A stretch of DNA of 64,000 bases, from positions 558,001 through 622,000 of the forward strand of contig VNKQ01000005.1 of NCBI GenBank assembly GCA_016508695.1. Direction: 5' to 3'. Positions 33,537 through 44,188 of this stretch are shown here, one piece after another. Source of the stretch: Hyphodiscus hymeniophilus (Eukaryota > Ascomycota > Leotiomycetes > Helotiales > Hyphodiscaceae). A model generated the notes under the pieces. That model saw nothing but the letters and a program-made list of their open reading frames with translations, ran no database searches and was not told the origin of the DNA. Numbering within the stretch: position 1 is the stretch's first letter; each line of letters begins with the position of its first letter. The position numbers and the translations under genes are program-made.

Positions 33537-35641
33537 ATGACAACGGCAGTCATCGCTGAGCTACTCTACGCCTTCGTGGTCATGTACCCACTGCTCGCTG
33601 AGCCAGCACTCGCCGGCTCTCTAGCGGACATCGAACATGTAGTTCTGTTCATGCAAGGTACCAGTCCCCGACTCAGCTGCCAGCAACGACACTGACACTC
33701 GTCAGAAAATCGTGCTTTTGATCATTACTTTGGTACAATGGCTGGCGTTCGAGGATTCTCCGATCCAAATGTCCAAGTCAATAATGGCCAGCCGGTTTGG
33801 GAACAGGCAGTCACATCAGCTCTTACAACATCTGCTGATTACCTTCTTCCTTGGTACCTCAACTACGAAGGAGGTAGCTTCCTGAATGCGACTCAGTGCA
33901 TGGTGGCCGGTGACAATGGCTGGCAAAGCAATCATGCCTCGTTGAACGATGGCTTGAACAATCATTGGGCAACCAACAACACACCTTGGTCCTGGGGTCA
34001 TTTTAAACGCAGTGATATTCCAGTTCAGTATGCCATTGCCGATGCTTGGATTGTTGGGGATATGTATCAGGTGCGTTCAAGTAACCTTTACATGACATAT
34101 CACGTCACGATCCTCTGACAAGATCTAAAATATTCAGGAATCCGTCATTGCTTCAACCAATCCTAACCGTGTCACCTGGGCCTCTGGCTCAATCAATGTA
34201 CCCGGATCTCCACAGGACCAATCGGAAGGTGGCTACCCATATATCGACAACAACGAAACCCCCGGATGCGAAACTGGTGGTTTTAATTGCTATCCTCTGT
34301 CATGGAAGACAACAGCAGAGTACTACCAAGACGCTGGTGTTTCCTGGTCCACCTTTCAGGACGCAGATAATTTTGATGACAATCCCCTTGCTTGGTTTGC
34401 TCAATTCCAGGATGCTCTCCCTGGCTCTCAGCTTAGCAACAAAGGGTTTGTTGGCAATAGTCTCGATGACTTCTATGCTGTATGTGCGCACTATTTTTAT
34501 TACCCTATTCTTCCAAAGTCAGCTGCTTGATGCTTGTTTGTCTGCTTCATCCGGATTATGCATTGACTTCAAGATCTGGTAGATGGCTGCCAATGGATCC
34601 CTTCCCGCCATCTCATATATTATCGGACCCACGCAATTATCGGAACACCCTCCTTATGCCCCTCGTGACGGTGCATGGCTTCAAAAGAAGATTGTCGATG
34701 CTGTGACCCAAGGCAAAGGTTATGCAAAGACTGCATTGATCATATCGTACGACGAGACGGGAGGATGGGGAGATCATGTTGTCCCATACCACTCCCCTTC
34801 CGGCACCGCTGGTGAGTGGATACAGGACCCATATAACGAAGTAGGATACACATACACCGGTCCCGGTTTCCGTCTACCGTTCTACATTGTGTCCCCCTGG
34901 ACCCGAGGAGGAAGCGTCTTCACCGAGCATGCCGATCACAATTCCCAGATCATGTTCGTCGAGGAATGGCTAGCAGCGAAGGGAAAGAACGTCATCACCC
35001 CACAAATGGTGCCCTGGAGACGCCAGCATATGTCTTCCCTTGTCAACGCTTTCGACTTTTCCAACCCAGATTACTCCATCCCTGCCCTGCCATATGCGCC
35101 AGCTCCACACACAGATTCTTCTGGTGTCTACGATGGCAGCAGCCACTGCGAGTCTTTGTATCCAGTCACACGACCTGTTGTCCCATACAGCAGCCAAATT
35201 CCGCCAGACAAGGTCTCCTCTCTCTCGGAGGAAGGCTTTAAATCTATGCGAGGAAGCTTGACCGAGGGTCGTTACATTGTATTCGAGCTCAGCGGATACG
35301 CTCTCACCAATACTGGCAAACCTGCTACTGACTTCATAGCCAGCAAAGCAACTGCATCTCACGACAGCATTACCCAGCGATGGGTAGTTCACAGCTTGGC
35401 TAATGGAGGCAACACTTTCACAATCAGCAGCGCTAAGGATGGGAGATATATCGGCTCGCACACTGGTTTGATTGATAACTCGAGCGGAGCAGAGACTTAC
35501 ACAGTCTCTTATGTCGCGAGCAAAGGCTATGCATTGCAAAAGGATAATGGAAAGTATGTCACGATTGACGGCAAGGGCAATGTGCAAATTTTGAGCACAG
35601 TGAGTTACTTCAAGGCATACAGCGTAACTTATTCGCAATAG
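33537..35641 (+). CDS. Secreted phosphoesterase, non-hemolytic phospholipase C type
   Basis: Four exons, 33537-33657, 33706-34070, 34138-34479 and 34583-35641, giving 628 residues. A signal peptide is clear (hydrophobic residues 5-26, ending PALAGSLAD). Phosphoesterase-family motifs follow: IEHVVLFMQENRAFDHYFGTMAGVRGF (the ENR metal site, created exactly at the first splice junction), the NDGLNNHWATNN and PVQYAIADAWIVGDMYQ blocks, YPLSWKTTAEYYQDAGVSW, and ISYDETGGWGDHVVPYHSP with ADHNSQIMFVEEWL. A C-terminal beta-type domain (about 480-628) resembles the PLC_C repeats. The enzyme should hydrolyse phosphodiesters such as phosphatidylcholine outside the cell and may serve phosphate acquisition. 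An upstream in-frame ATG at 33489 was rejected because the signal peptide fits 33537. Confidence 0.87.
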
Positions 35642-36263
35642 GTACGGACTAGAGTCTGAGATAGCGTGGCTGGATATTTCTTCCCAAATGAAGCGCTACT
35701 TAGACCCAAATCTTACCCAAGTTCCAAATGATGGGTGTGAAAGTCATTCTTCAATAGTTGCACGAAGCTTCCGATAGAGGTGGTGGAAATGAACGCAGGT
35801 TACCTAAAGCCTATTTAAGCATAAGGTAGGTCTGCACTAATGCTGTATGTGGTCTTATCGCCGTCCCTCATGAGTACCGAAGGTCGAGACCCGCTTGGAA
35901 GCCAGTAAGAACGACGGCCGGCCAGATGGGTCGATAGTCGTAGACATCAGTACTAAAATAAGCCGGCCGGGTTGTGGCCATGCTCGTACAGCTTCCGCCT
36001 GATAGGCTACCTTTGTAGAGGCTGTAAAGTAGAGCGTCGGAGGATGCGGATACCGAGAGTGGCTTGTACTTATCTGCCCGCGTGAATGCTTTGTCATCCG
36101 TTGTGGCATCAAACAACACCCCCTTTGTGATCTCCAGCTTCCAAGTACGATTATTCGGCAGACTCGAATATCGGCTCCTTCACATCTCGTAAGGGTTCTC
36201 TACTCACATGTTGCAGCTTACGTCGGTTCCTTCGCATCGTCGCTGGGGCGTGTGTTGGTGACA
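35642..36263. other. Intergenic spacer
   Basis: About 620 bp; short minus frames at 35855-36119 look random. GGCCGGCC-type words occur at about 35918-35969. Promoter of the downstream regulator presumably lies here. Confidence 0.45.
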
Positions 36264-38149
36264 ATGGCGAACAATCAAGGCTTCATATGCGCCGAGGACG
36301 AAAGCGAGAGCCACGACAGTAGCCCAGAATTACAATCAGCCGCAAGGCATGCCTGGTTGGACCGAACAACGCTGGAGGACCATGAAAGCGATATCAACAC
36401 GCCTTCATCTTCGGAATCCTTTGGATTGGAAAGTCCGCTGGAGAATTCATCGCCATTTCTGTTCATCAACGCTCACCAGAAAAACGGGAAGCAGAAAGCG
36501 GAGTCTCGGATGCTCGTCCGGAGCCACGTGATGAGCACGTTCTACAAGAAGAAGAGCTCATCCTCGACTCAAGAAGAAACACCACCAAAGGATGTCGAAG
36601 TCAAAGGGCGCACAAGCATGTTCAAGTTGGAGAATCGTCCTCAACAACGGAAGACGAAGCGGCGAAAAGACAGACTTGGCGTGGGCGGCCAAGTCATCAA
36701 GACAGACGACCCAGATATCGCCATCAGTATTCCAAAAGACATCGCAGGATCAGGGCCATTGGATCCTTTTGCTGTTGCAGCCTTGCCGTGGGATAGGAAC
36801 ATGCAACAACTTGTCCGACACTGTAAGTTCAGACCCTAGATGAACGAACATCTGAGTTTCAGTATCACTGATAGCCTGAATTAGACGCCGCTGATATTCC
36901 GGACAGCATCCATCCCTTCAAGTACAGCAGTTACCACGTGCAGAACTTTATCTTGAAGCTCGCTGTTACGGATGCAGCTCTTCTCCACGCAATTGTAGCG
37001 TACGCCATGATTCACAAATTCTGCTTCGGGGAAAGTGGCTCGCCAAGTGAGGCCGAGAGAATCGACTATGTTACCTCCAACCCCGAGGTTCTAGGGCATA
37101 AGACCCAATCTATTCACCTTGTAAACAAGAAGCTTGCCCAAGGGGAAGTTGATGATCTTAGTATTGCGACTATCTTACTGCTCCTCTGGCAATTTGTGAG
37201 TTTTTTGCTTAATTTTCGCGGTCGATGCTCCAAGTACTGATGTGGAGTAGCCATGGGTCCAAGGACTAGGAGAACAAGAAGCACTCATACACTACACGGG
37301 TCTAAAGCAGATGGTAGAACACCGTGGAGGCCTGGAAAACCTTCCCCGGCCAATAGCAAACTCGATCAGATTGTGAGTTCTCTCCACCAGTACACCTGCT
37401 CCATATTTCCGGATTGTCTGACTCTGGACAGCCATGGCTTGAAGCGCTCAATGCTTTCGGGCTTGAAACCCCAACTTCCAGTTGGCACACGTACGACCGT
37501 ATCTCTGTCCCAGATACAGGTACCTTTGACAAACAGCGAATCAATCTTCTCTCGCTCGCCAACATACCTTGCACCGCTTCTCGGAAGAGAGCTCTGGCAG
37601 ATCCTACTCGACCTAAACCAATTCACTGTGTTCATAACGTACTATCGCTCACATCAAACCGACTTTGGGCCAGAAGAAAGCATCTCATTTGAGCATTGGA
37701 ACGCTGCGCTCGAGAACAGACTCCTCTCTTATTCCCCTCCTGATGGTGAAGTCAAAATATGTGATGATAACTTCAAGGAAGCATTGCGGGTAGCCGCTGT
37801 TCTATGGATGAGCACTGGTCTATGGACCTTTCCACTGTCTACTAGCTTAGTCACGTCTATGGCTGACCAATTGGTTGATATTCTGGTTGAGGCAGATTTG
37901 GCGTCCTGGGGAGAAAGATTCCCGGATATCTTGGTCTGGATTCTGGTCATTGGAGGATGCTGCACGCCGACTGAAGGAGCCAACAGGAAGTTCCTGTTGG
38001 GGCATTTGCAACACGTTGCTGGAGTAAGGAGGTTTGAAGGTACGGATGACCTTGTGAAAGCCATGAGGAGCTTTATATATATGGAAGGAGCCTATGGTAC
38101 CTCATTGAACGCTCTTTGGAAAGATGTCGCTCAGGAAGGGCTTGGGTAG
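36264..38149 (+). CDS. Fungal-specific regulator-like protein lacking a zinc cluster
   Basis: Four exons, 36264-36822, 36885-37195, 37251-37372 and 37432-38149, giving 569 residues with frame kept. The N-terminal part has acidic/Ser-rich sequence, then SSPFLFINAHQKNG and VRSHVMSTFYKKK, the signature of the Zn-less relatives of Zn2Cys6 regulators, and a basic stretch QQRKTKRRKDRLG. From residue about 165 comes GPLDPFAVAALPWDRNMQQLVRHYAADI and then the helical Fungal_trans_2-like domain (AVTDAALLHAIVAYAMIHKF, LLLLWQFPWVQGLGEQEALIHYTGLKQMVEHRGGLENL). It lacks the CxxC cluster, so direct DNA binding is doubtful; it may act as a co-regulator in the nucleus. It sits between the phosphoesterase and the orphan membrane protein. 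The third splice (TT|C) is the least certain. Confidence 0.75.
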
Positions 38150-38581
38150 CATGACTTCTCATCCGAAGATGATGAAAACGAAAACGAAAGCGGCAAAACA
38201 AGCGACATACCCAACTGGGATTGAGCTGAGCCTAGTCTAAAACGATTCGATGCGTATCGGACGGCTTGTTTGGACGCCAAGAAGCAACAGGAGATGGGTT
38301 TGAGATAATCAGAAGTGGTATTGCTCTTGAGCCGATTATTTAAGCGAGGTACTGTACAAGTGCTTGTATAGAAACAAAATTGTATATAAGCCACACGTAC
38401 ACATATACAGTGGCCATCTTGAGTAAGTGTATCTTCCCTTATACGCTTGTTCCGATGAAAACATCTACAAAGAGTGTTAGTTTAGTCCTTACACAGTCCT
38501 ATCATACCTACTCAAAGAAGAGAATACCGTCCATATCGTGGCGATAACTGCCCAGTGCGGAGGACAATAGCTAGATCGGTA
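38150..38581. other. Intergenic, convergent gene ends
   Basis: About 430 bp with no gene. The stop codons of the regulator and the orphan membrane protein face each other here. Confidence 0.5.
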
Positions 38582-41131
38582 TCAGCCACGCCAAAGTCGG
38601 ATGAGAGATGGGAAAACTGACGAGTCCCCTGCAACGCCCACAAAACCTGCCCACCATAGCCACTGGCTCAGCCAGCACCCAAACATACATCCAGTAGAGA
38701 TGAATGCAATTCGTCGTAATCGATTTTTTCGAACAACGTCCGGATTTCTGATTCGGACCTTCAATTGCGCCCACACTTGTTGGATCTGCTCCGTCTCCCT
38801 TGACTGATATTTGCGCTCTTCCAAAACGGATGTCATCAGCCGTACCGCTCGCTTCATCTCTTCTCGAGATTGTAACGAGCGCCATTGGCCAGCAAGACCT
38901 AAACTATCTTCAAGTCCGACCTTTTGGGATTGAGTTTTGAGGGCTGTCAGCTCGACCTGCGAAGATCGAGTAGGGAAATCCATACGGTTGGTCCTGTCCA
39001 CGGCATCTGTCCGTATGAGCGTACGGCGGGCTTCAGCTTCGTCAATTTGTCTCTGGAAAGTTTCTGTACTGCTAAATTGTTCGAAACGAGCTTGTTCGCT
39101 ACCTCCAGTGAGTTTGTCAATCAATATCGCAGTTTCGTTATCGCAACGGCCAAGGTCTTTCTGCACGTCTTGAAGTTGCTCTTGGACATCGCTATATTGA
39201 GCTTGCGCCGAGTCCAACGAGTCTCGTGCTGAGTCAACCTTGTCCTTGATTTGTTGCATTCGGTTCTGAAGAGTGTTCTCTCGATCCGAAGCTTTTCCTC
39301 TTCGTGCTGCTTGGGCCTGTTTGTAGGTCTGACGGACAGTCTGCGAGAGCGCAGTCTCAACCACAGAGATATCCTGATCCGTGCGGTTTTCTCTGGAAGC
39401 TGTATATTGCTCTTTGAAAAGGCTGTGGATGTCGGTGGATTCTTTGCCAGTATACTCTTCGATTTCTTGCCACAAGTTTTGCAATTCCTCCCAGCCTAAG
39501 GTAACGCCCTGAAAATGATTCGAATCACGCCGTGAGTTTTGTACAAGACTGAGTTTTCGCATTGCACATCGAGATGAACCTTTCTTTGCTTTTACATGCG
39601 GCCCAACCATCGCGATGTCAGCGATACGATCGTTTATGTTGAAAATAGACCACATAAGTGCTGCAACAGCAAGAAATATACAAATCATCCAAAACATGGC
39701 ACCAGCATACATCATTGTTAAGTCTCGGCTGTGGGGGCTGCCTGAAGCTGGGTGTAGATATAATTTGACTCTGCGTCCGTGATTTGCGGTATAAACAATA
39801 TAGTAAGCTCCAAGCAATTGAAGGATGGCTTCGGTGGCCAAAGTAGATGCTGTTGATGAGAAATACATCGTTTTGTCTGCCTCAAGCGGAAGAGCTAGTA
39901 CAACCAACCAACCGACGCGAGGTCGAGATAGCCACAACAGTAGAAGGTAACCTATCGATACGTTCGAGTATCCGGGAGTGCGCTGTACAAATGCAGCATT
40001 GATAACATTTCCAATAATATGAAGCGTCACCATGACTGGTGTTGTGGTTTTCCACATCAGCGAGCCTCGACGTCCCAGACGACCACACGTAAGCCATTTA
40101 AGAACCGTTCTCCGTCCAAATATGAGGGCTACAGGACCCATTACCAAATTGTTCGATCCCAAAAGCCACAAATTTGCAGAGGTGCTTGGACACTGACGTT
40201 GTGGCAGAGGCTCGAGGTAATCTTGGCCACTGCAACTGTCGGTTTTTTCCTCCCCTGGCACGACTTTTGTAATGCTCGGAAAGATCAATCGGCCACTTGT
40301 ATCGAAGGGAAACCAATCTTGGGCAGTCCATACATAGCCCATAATATCGGATCTCCAATCGAGAGCGAGGTCGTGTTCTTGTGGACCTAAGGAGAGAAAA
40401 TGGGGGGTATCTGATGGGAAGCCAGCCGATAAACAGTCCATATCGATCCCAAGTGATGTGAAGAAGCCGACGCCGGCGTCCTGACCACCAGTGTTATTGA
40501 GAGCCCAATGTCTTGTGCAATCGTGAACAAGGCCATTTAGAGATGAAAATTCTGTTTTATTATTCAAGCAACCAGCCCAAAACCAAGATTGGCGACCATT
40601 TGAAGCTGTGCCATTTCGTATTTCCGTCACGGTGAGACTCCGCTTCCAATCGGCTCCCATTCCAGAGAATGAACATGATCCCTGGCAAGTAGTATTGAGC
40701 CACAGAAGCCCGTCGTTGAGATTATCTGCCGATTTCGACTCGAGACAATGCGTAATATAGTCGGCGTACGAGATCTGGCATAAAGTAAATCTATCAAGAA
40801 GCACCACGTCACTTGTGCTTGCACTCCCATCTAGGTTGATATCGTTTACCAACGAAGCATTCCAAGTTTTAGCGAGAGCTACGCAAACTGTATCCGCTGA
40901 ATTTGAAATCACTTGTGGCAGCTGAGTTCCAAATAACCAAGTCGGATTGGCAATGGTGCCATTTGCAACGCGTATGCTCTCACTTGGAGCAGAACTGTCG
41001 CAAGTTACCCCTCCTTGAGCTCGATCTTGTGATTCGGTAATGCCTTCACGGCCGAGAAGATGAGAGTGTCTATCGAATATTACAGCAGAAGAGAGGCCGC
41101 ACAATAGAATGAATGTAAAGAAGAACTCCAT
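38582..41131 (-). CDS. Orphan secretory/membrane protein with long coiled coil
   Basis: A single exon of 849 residues from ATG 41131; an in-frame ATG at 41182 exists, but MEFFFTFILLCGLSSAVIF is an evident signal peptide starting at the later one. Residues about 20-330 form a Cys-containing, N-glycosylation-rich outer domain (NGT, NAS, NTT and NKT sites; WLNTTCQGSCSFSGMG; SWFWAGC). Four to six hydrophobic segments follow (GYLLLLWL, WLVVLALPL, ILQLLGAYYIVY, MMYAGAMFWMICIFLAVAALMWSIF). Residues about 560-790 are charged heptad-like helix (DKVDSARDSLDSAQAQYSDV, QRQIDEAEARR). The protein closes with a last hydrophobic segment (FISTGCMFGCWLSQWLWWAGFVGVAG). I do not recognise the family. Topology suggests an outer sensor or anchor joined to a cytosolic coiled-coil platform, which is inference. 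Confidence 0.75.
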   Translation of the reverse strand: MEFFFTFILLCGLSSAVIFDRHSHLLGREGITESQDRAQGGVTCDSSAPSESIRVANGTIANPTWLFGTQLPQVISNSADTVCVALAKTWNASLVNDINLDGSASTSDVVLLDRFTLCQISYADYITHCLESKSADNLNDGLLWLNTTCQGSCSFSGMGADWKRSLTVTEIRNGTASNGRQSWFWAGCLNNKTEFSSLNGLVHDCTRHWALNNTGGQDAGVGFFTSLGIDMDCLSAGFPSDTPHFLSLGPQEHDLALDWRSDIMGYVWTAQDWFPFDTSGRLIFPSITKVVPGEEKTDSCSGQDYLEPLPQRQCPSTSANLWLLGSNNLVMGPVALIFGRRTVLKWLTCGRLGRRGSLMWKTTTPVMVTLHIIGNVINAAFVQRTPGYSNVSIGYLLLLWLSRPRVGWLVVLALPLEADKTMYFSSTASTLATEAILQLLGAYYIVYTANHGRRVKLYLHPASGSPHSRDLTMMYAGAMFWMICIFLAVAALMWSIFNINDRIADIAMVGPHVKAKKGSSRCAMRKLSLVQNSRRDSNHFQGVTLGWEELQNLWQEIEEYTGKESTDIHSLFKEQYTASRENRTDQDISVVETALSQTVRQTYKQAQAARRGKASDRENTLQNRMQQIKDKVDSARDSLDSAQAQYSDVQEQLQDVQKDLGRCDNETAILIDKLTGGSEQARFEQFSSTETFQRQIDEAEARRTLIRTDAVDRTNRMDFPTRSSQVELTALKTQSQKVGLEDSLGLAGQWRSLQSREEMKRAVRLMTSVLEERKYQSRETEQIQQVWAQLKVRIRNPDVVRKNRLRRIAFISTGCMFGCWLSQWLWWAGFVGVAGDSSVFPSLIRLWRG

Positions 41132-41811
41132 TAGAGGCGATACTTTGGGAACGAAGCTTGAACGGCAAGCAAGAATCTCCAAATACTACTGTAAAGAGGT
41201 CTAGACAAAAACAAAGGCGAAATCAACAGACTGGGACATTTGGTACCCCCCGAGTGATACGTGTTACGGTAGCACCTACCTTTGTTGGTATGTACTAGGA
41301 TTTTACTTATACTTAGCCCAATATCGTACATCTTAGACGAATAAGCCTTTTCAACCTCAAGTTGTCATACCCCAACAATATGTACGCGCCTAAGGGCTGA
41401 GAGCCCGCTGGACAGCCTAGGAACGAGGCGTTCCCGCTACTGATGCGGATGGACAATGCGTCTGGGAATAAGAAAAAGCCTCGCCCTTCACAGACTATCA
41501 TGTCTTTGGCTGAAACACGGTTCGGAACATTGCATGCTCCATTATCGTAATGAGAGGCGTTGCCATTACACCCGAGTGTGTCACTTGATGGACCTCAGCA
41601 ACAGTAACTTGAGTCCCCCAACCTCACGATTGTAATTCACTGGCACCAGAAGTAATTGTATATAGAGAGCCTTTGTTATCAACCTTGTTAAATTCAATAT
41701 TCTTCATCCGCTAGACCCTACATCTTGTCCGCAATCATTGAGAGGTTTTAAAGACAAGATTCTAAGAATCGTGAACACGAAGCAGACTTCCCCCAGAACG
41801 TTGAGAGTTTT
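41132..41811. other. Intergenic region with decayed copy of neighbouring gene tail
   Basis: About 680 bp with no intact gene. The right end (about 41745-41807) is a diverged copy of the last 63 bp of the adjacent surface-protein gene, listed separately. Confidence 0.55.
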
Positions 41812-41870
41812 TCAAGACAAGATTCTAATAATTGTGAAGACAAAGTAGAGTGCCCCAAGAACGTTAAACA
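41745..41870. repeat. 63-bp tandem duplication of a C-terminal coding tail
   Basis: Two adjacent 63-bp units (about 41745-41807 and 41808-41870) share AAGACAAGATTCTAA, TTGTGAA/CGTGAA and the CCC.AGAACGTT block. The right unit encodes on minus the last residues FNVLGALYFVFTIIRILS and the stop; the left unit still reads LNVLGEVCFVFTILRILS on minus, with the stop replaced by an open codon. Confidence 0.8.
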
Positions 41871-42359
41871 ACTTTGATCTGCCCGTAATTGAGTTCCCTG
41901 CGGTAGATTTTTTAGTTTCTGAGGCGGCTGCTGCCGATGCTGCCGATGCTACTGAGGCCACCGAGGCTGCCGATACGGATGACGCATATTCTGCTGATGT
42001 AACACTGGAAGAGATTATCTCCTCCTCTGACCCAGCACTGGCGAGGAACGTTTGTACTGGCTGTGGCAGGAGAGTGAACCATGGTGCCGTACTTGTGACC
42101 GGAATAATGGCAGTTGTATCGATCGTTTGGAGGATTTCCGGATCAATGCCCGTTGCAAGAAAATCCAGAGCGGATCGAAATTCGGGTTGAGCGGTAAGGT
42201 AGGTACTATATTGTGAAAGAGCAGAGTCCATTTCCGCATCCTGCTGAAATTATAATCAGCAATCGACACTAGTCTCTCTTCTGTTTGTAGAAGACTCACT
42301 CCAGTCGCCAATTCTAGCAAGGAGAGAGTGAAAACAAGTGAAAGAAGCAACATCTTCAT
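41812..42359 (-). CDS. Small Ser/Ala-rich surface protein, GPI or tail-anchored
   Basis: Two exons on minus, 42359-42300 and 42243-41812, with an intron (GTGAGT...TTTCAG) at phase 0; 163 residues. A signal peptide covers residues 1-20 (MKMLLLSLVFTLSLLELATG). The mature part (QDAEMDSALSQYSTYLTAQPEFRSALDFLATG) resembles the helical start of small fungal cell-wall proteins. It is followed by a Ser/Ala/Val tract (about residues 96-128) that would carry O-mannose. The C-terminal hydrophobic segment FNVLGALYFVFTIIRI is preceded by SITGRS, compatible with a GPI signal or a tail anchor. A TATATAT lies at about 42481-42487, roughly 125 bp upstream. No enzyme motif. Its tail is tandemly duplicated downstream. 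Confidence 0.78.
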
Positions 42360-44063
42360 GTTCGAAGGCGTGGAGTGCGAGGGTCGGGCGAGGGTTGAAT
42401 GATGATTGAAAAGGTGTTGAAAAGTGACGGTGGAAAGTGAAAGTGATTGAATGATAACAGAATGGTACGAGTAGCTCAGATATATATGATAATGGCGGTC
42501 AGCCGCATCTTGCGTTTCACGAGGCCCTCTGTATATTGATTATAACCCGGGCTTTAGCGCGGAAATTTAAAAGCCTCAGGAGATGCAGTACGACAATACT
42601 ATAAGTGATGCAAGCTCAGCTTGCATGGAAGAGAGGGAACTTTAAACGTGACGAAATTCCTTCATGCATGTTACTTGTGAAACATTTGCAAGCATGCTCG
42701 TGTAACTTCGGCTTCCCGATACTCAGCCTCAAATGCTTCAATTCCATCCGAGCCGCTAAGTTTCAAGCTCTCCGCCCCGAGCGAGTGAACTCGGCGACAA
42801 TTTTCTCAAAACAATGAACCTGTAAGCCGACACAATATGGCATGTTCCTGGTAATAATTCTATGCGACTGGTTGTGACGGCTTGTGACGGATAGGTTGAT
42901 ATGATGAGAATTCTGGATGGGAACCAAGTTTATGCGAGGTGGAGACTGAGAAGGAAGTCGGATGTTCCACAGTTCCAGAGATATGAAGGGCGAGAGCCAG
43001 CCTTATATGACAATTGGGAAGGAAAAAACATCACATGAGATTGACATCGAAAGTGCTACCTCTGTTGGTGTCTCATCGTAGCAACGGCCCTTTCTTACCT
43101 TCGAGTCTAAGTCGTGTTAGATGCTAATTGGCTCTTTGCAAGAACAACCGCGTACTCAGTTGAGAGGTAAAGCCTGAATTTCTCAATTTCAAAGCACCTT
43201 ATGAAAGAAGATGAGGAAGCGAGAAGAGCAACGCGTTCTATAATTCGTGCGCCCTCATTTTGGCGAGCGGGTTGAGATACCGACGATGCTGTGTGACATG
43301 TACTGACTGCAGCCTTGTCACAGGTTACGCCCGAAGAAGACGGTGTCTGAATAACCTGTCCAAGTGGTCCACCCCGTTTGCCTTACTGAACTCATGACAC
43401 TTACCAGCTGTGCACTGCTGCAGTATTGTCATGTGAGAAAGGTACCACAGCTGGAATGCAATATCTCATTGACCAATAAGAGGAACGAAGTTTCGAGACT
43501 GGAACGCGTCGAGACTCGAGGCCCTTGAGTCGAGGCGGCCTCCCTTATCAGGAGATTAATCATTGGGTGGAGGCCAGGGGTGTGGATTGTGATTGCGATT
43601 ATGTGAAGGCTCTAGATCGCAATCCACATATCAGATGCATGCAATTATTTCATTTGGCTAGAAAATAATCAACATACGAGCCCTTAGCTGTAATTGACTG
43701 ACATGCGGAGGATACGAGATGGTAGGTAACACTTGATACAAGAACGCAAATAGAAGAAAGCTTGCTTTCATCCTCCATCACTGCGTCACGGCTCTCGAGC
43801 GTTCTCAGGGACTGAGGTAATGAGGGTAGCTGTACACTGTATAGATGTCCCGTAACAGCCCTGTAATATGCTGCTTTCGCCACCAGTCAGACTTTGGAAT
43901 TGGAACGAGAGCTTCGAGACTGAATCACATACGAACACGCCTGAGGCAATCTGGAGGGAGTTTGGTCCCAAATAATGGTAACCGTCATGCTTAAGTAGAA
44001 AGCGGCACTACTTTAATTTGAAATTTGAAATCCTTCATTTAATCAGATAATTTTTACCTCCCC
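42360..44063. other. Intergenic region, no supported gene
   Basis: About 1.7 kb with only short random frames. It precedes the 5S rRNA gene. No repeats or RNA genes were seen apart from that. Confidence 0.5.
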
Positions 44064-44182
44064 ACATACGACCATAGACTGAGGAGAATTGGGCATCCCG
44101 TCCGCTCTGCCATACACAAGCCTCAGATCGGCAGATTAGTAGTTGGGTGGGTGACCACCAGCGAATACCTGCTGTTGTATGT
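44064..44182 (+). rRNA. 5S ribosomal RNA gene
   Basis: 119 bp reading ACATACGACCATAG at the 5' end and ending CTGTTGTATGT. The ends pair as helix I (ACATACGAC with GTTGTATGT, one G-U). The conserved inner sequence GGGCATCCCGTCCGCTCTGCC and the late block TTAGTAGTTGGGTGGGTGAC, CACCAGCGAATACC match fungal 5S. Helix II pairs CTGAGG with CCTCAG, so the stems look intact and the copy functional. The internal Pol III control region is therefore present. Single dispersed 5S genes outside the rDNA are normal in filamentous ascomycetes. Confidence 0.95.
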
Positions 44183-44188
44183 TTTTTT
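44182..44188 (+). terminator. Pol III T-run terminator of 5S gene
   Basis: Seven consecutive T directly at the 3' end of the 5S gene, followed by a C and further T-runs, the standard Pol III stop signal. Confidence 0.85.
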
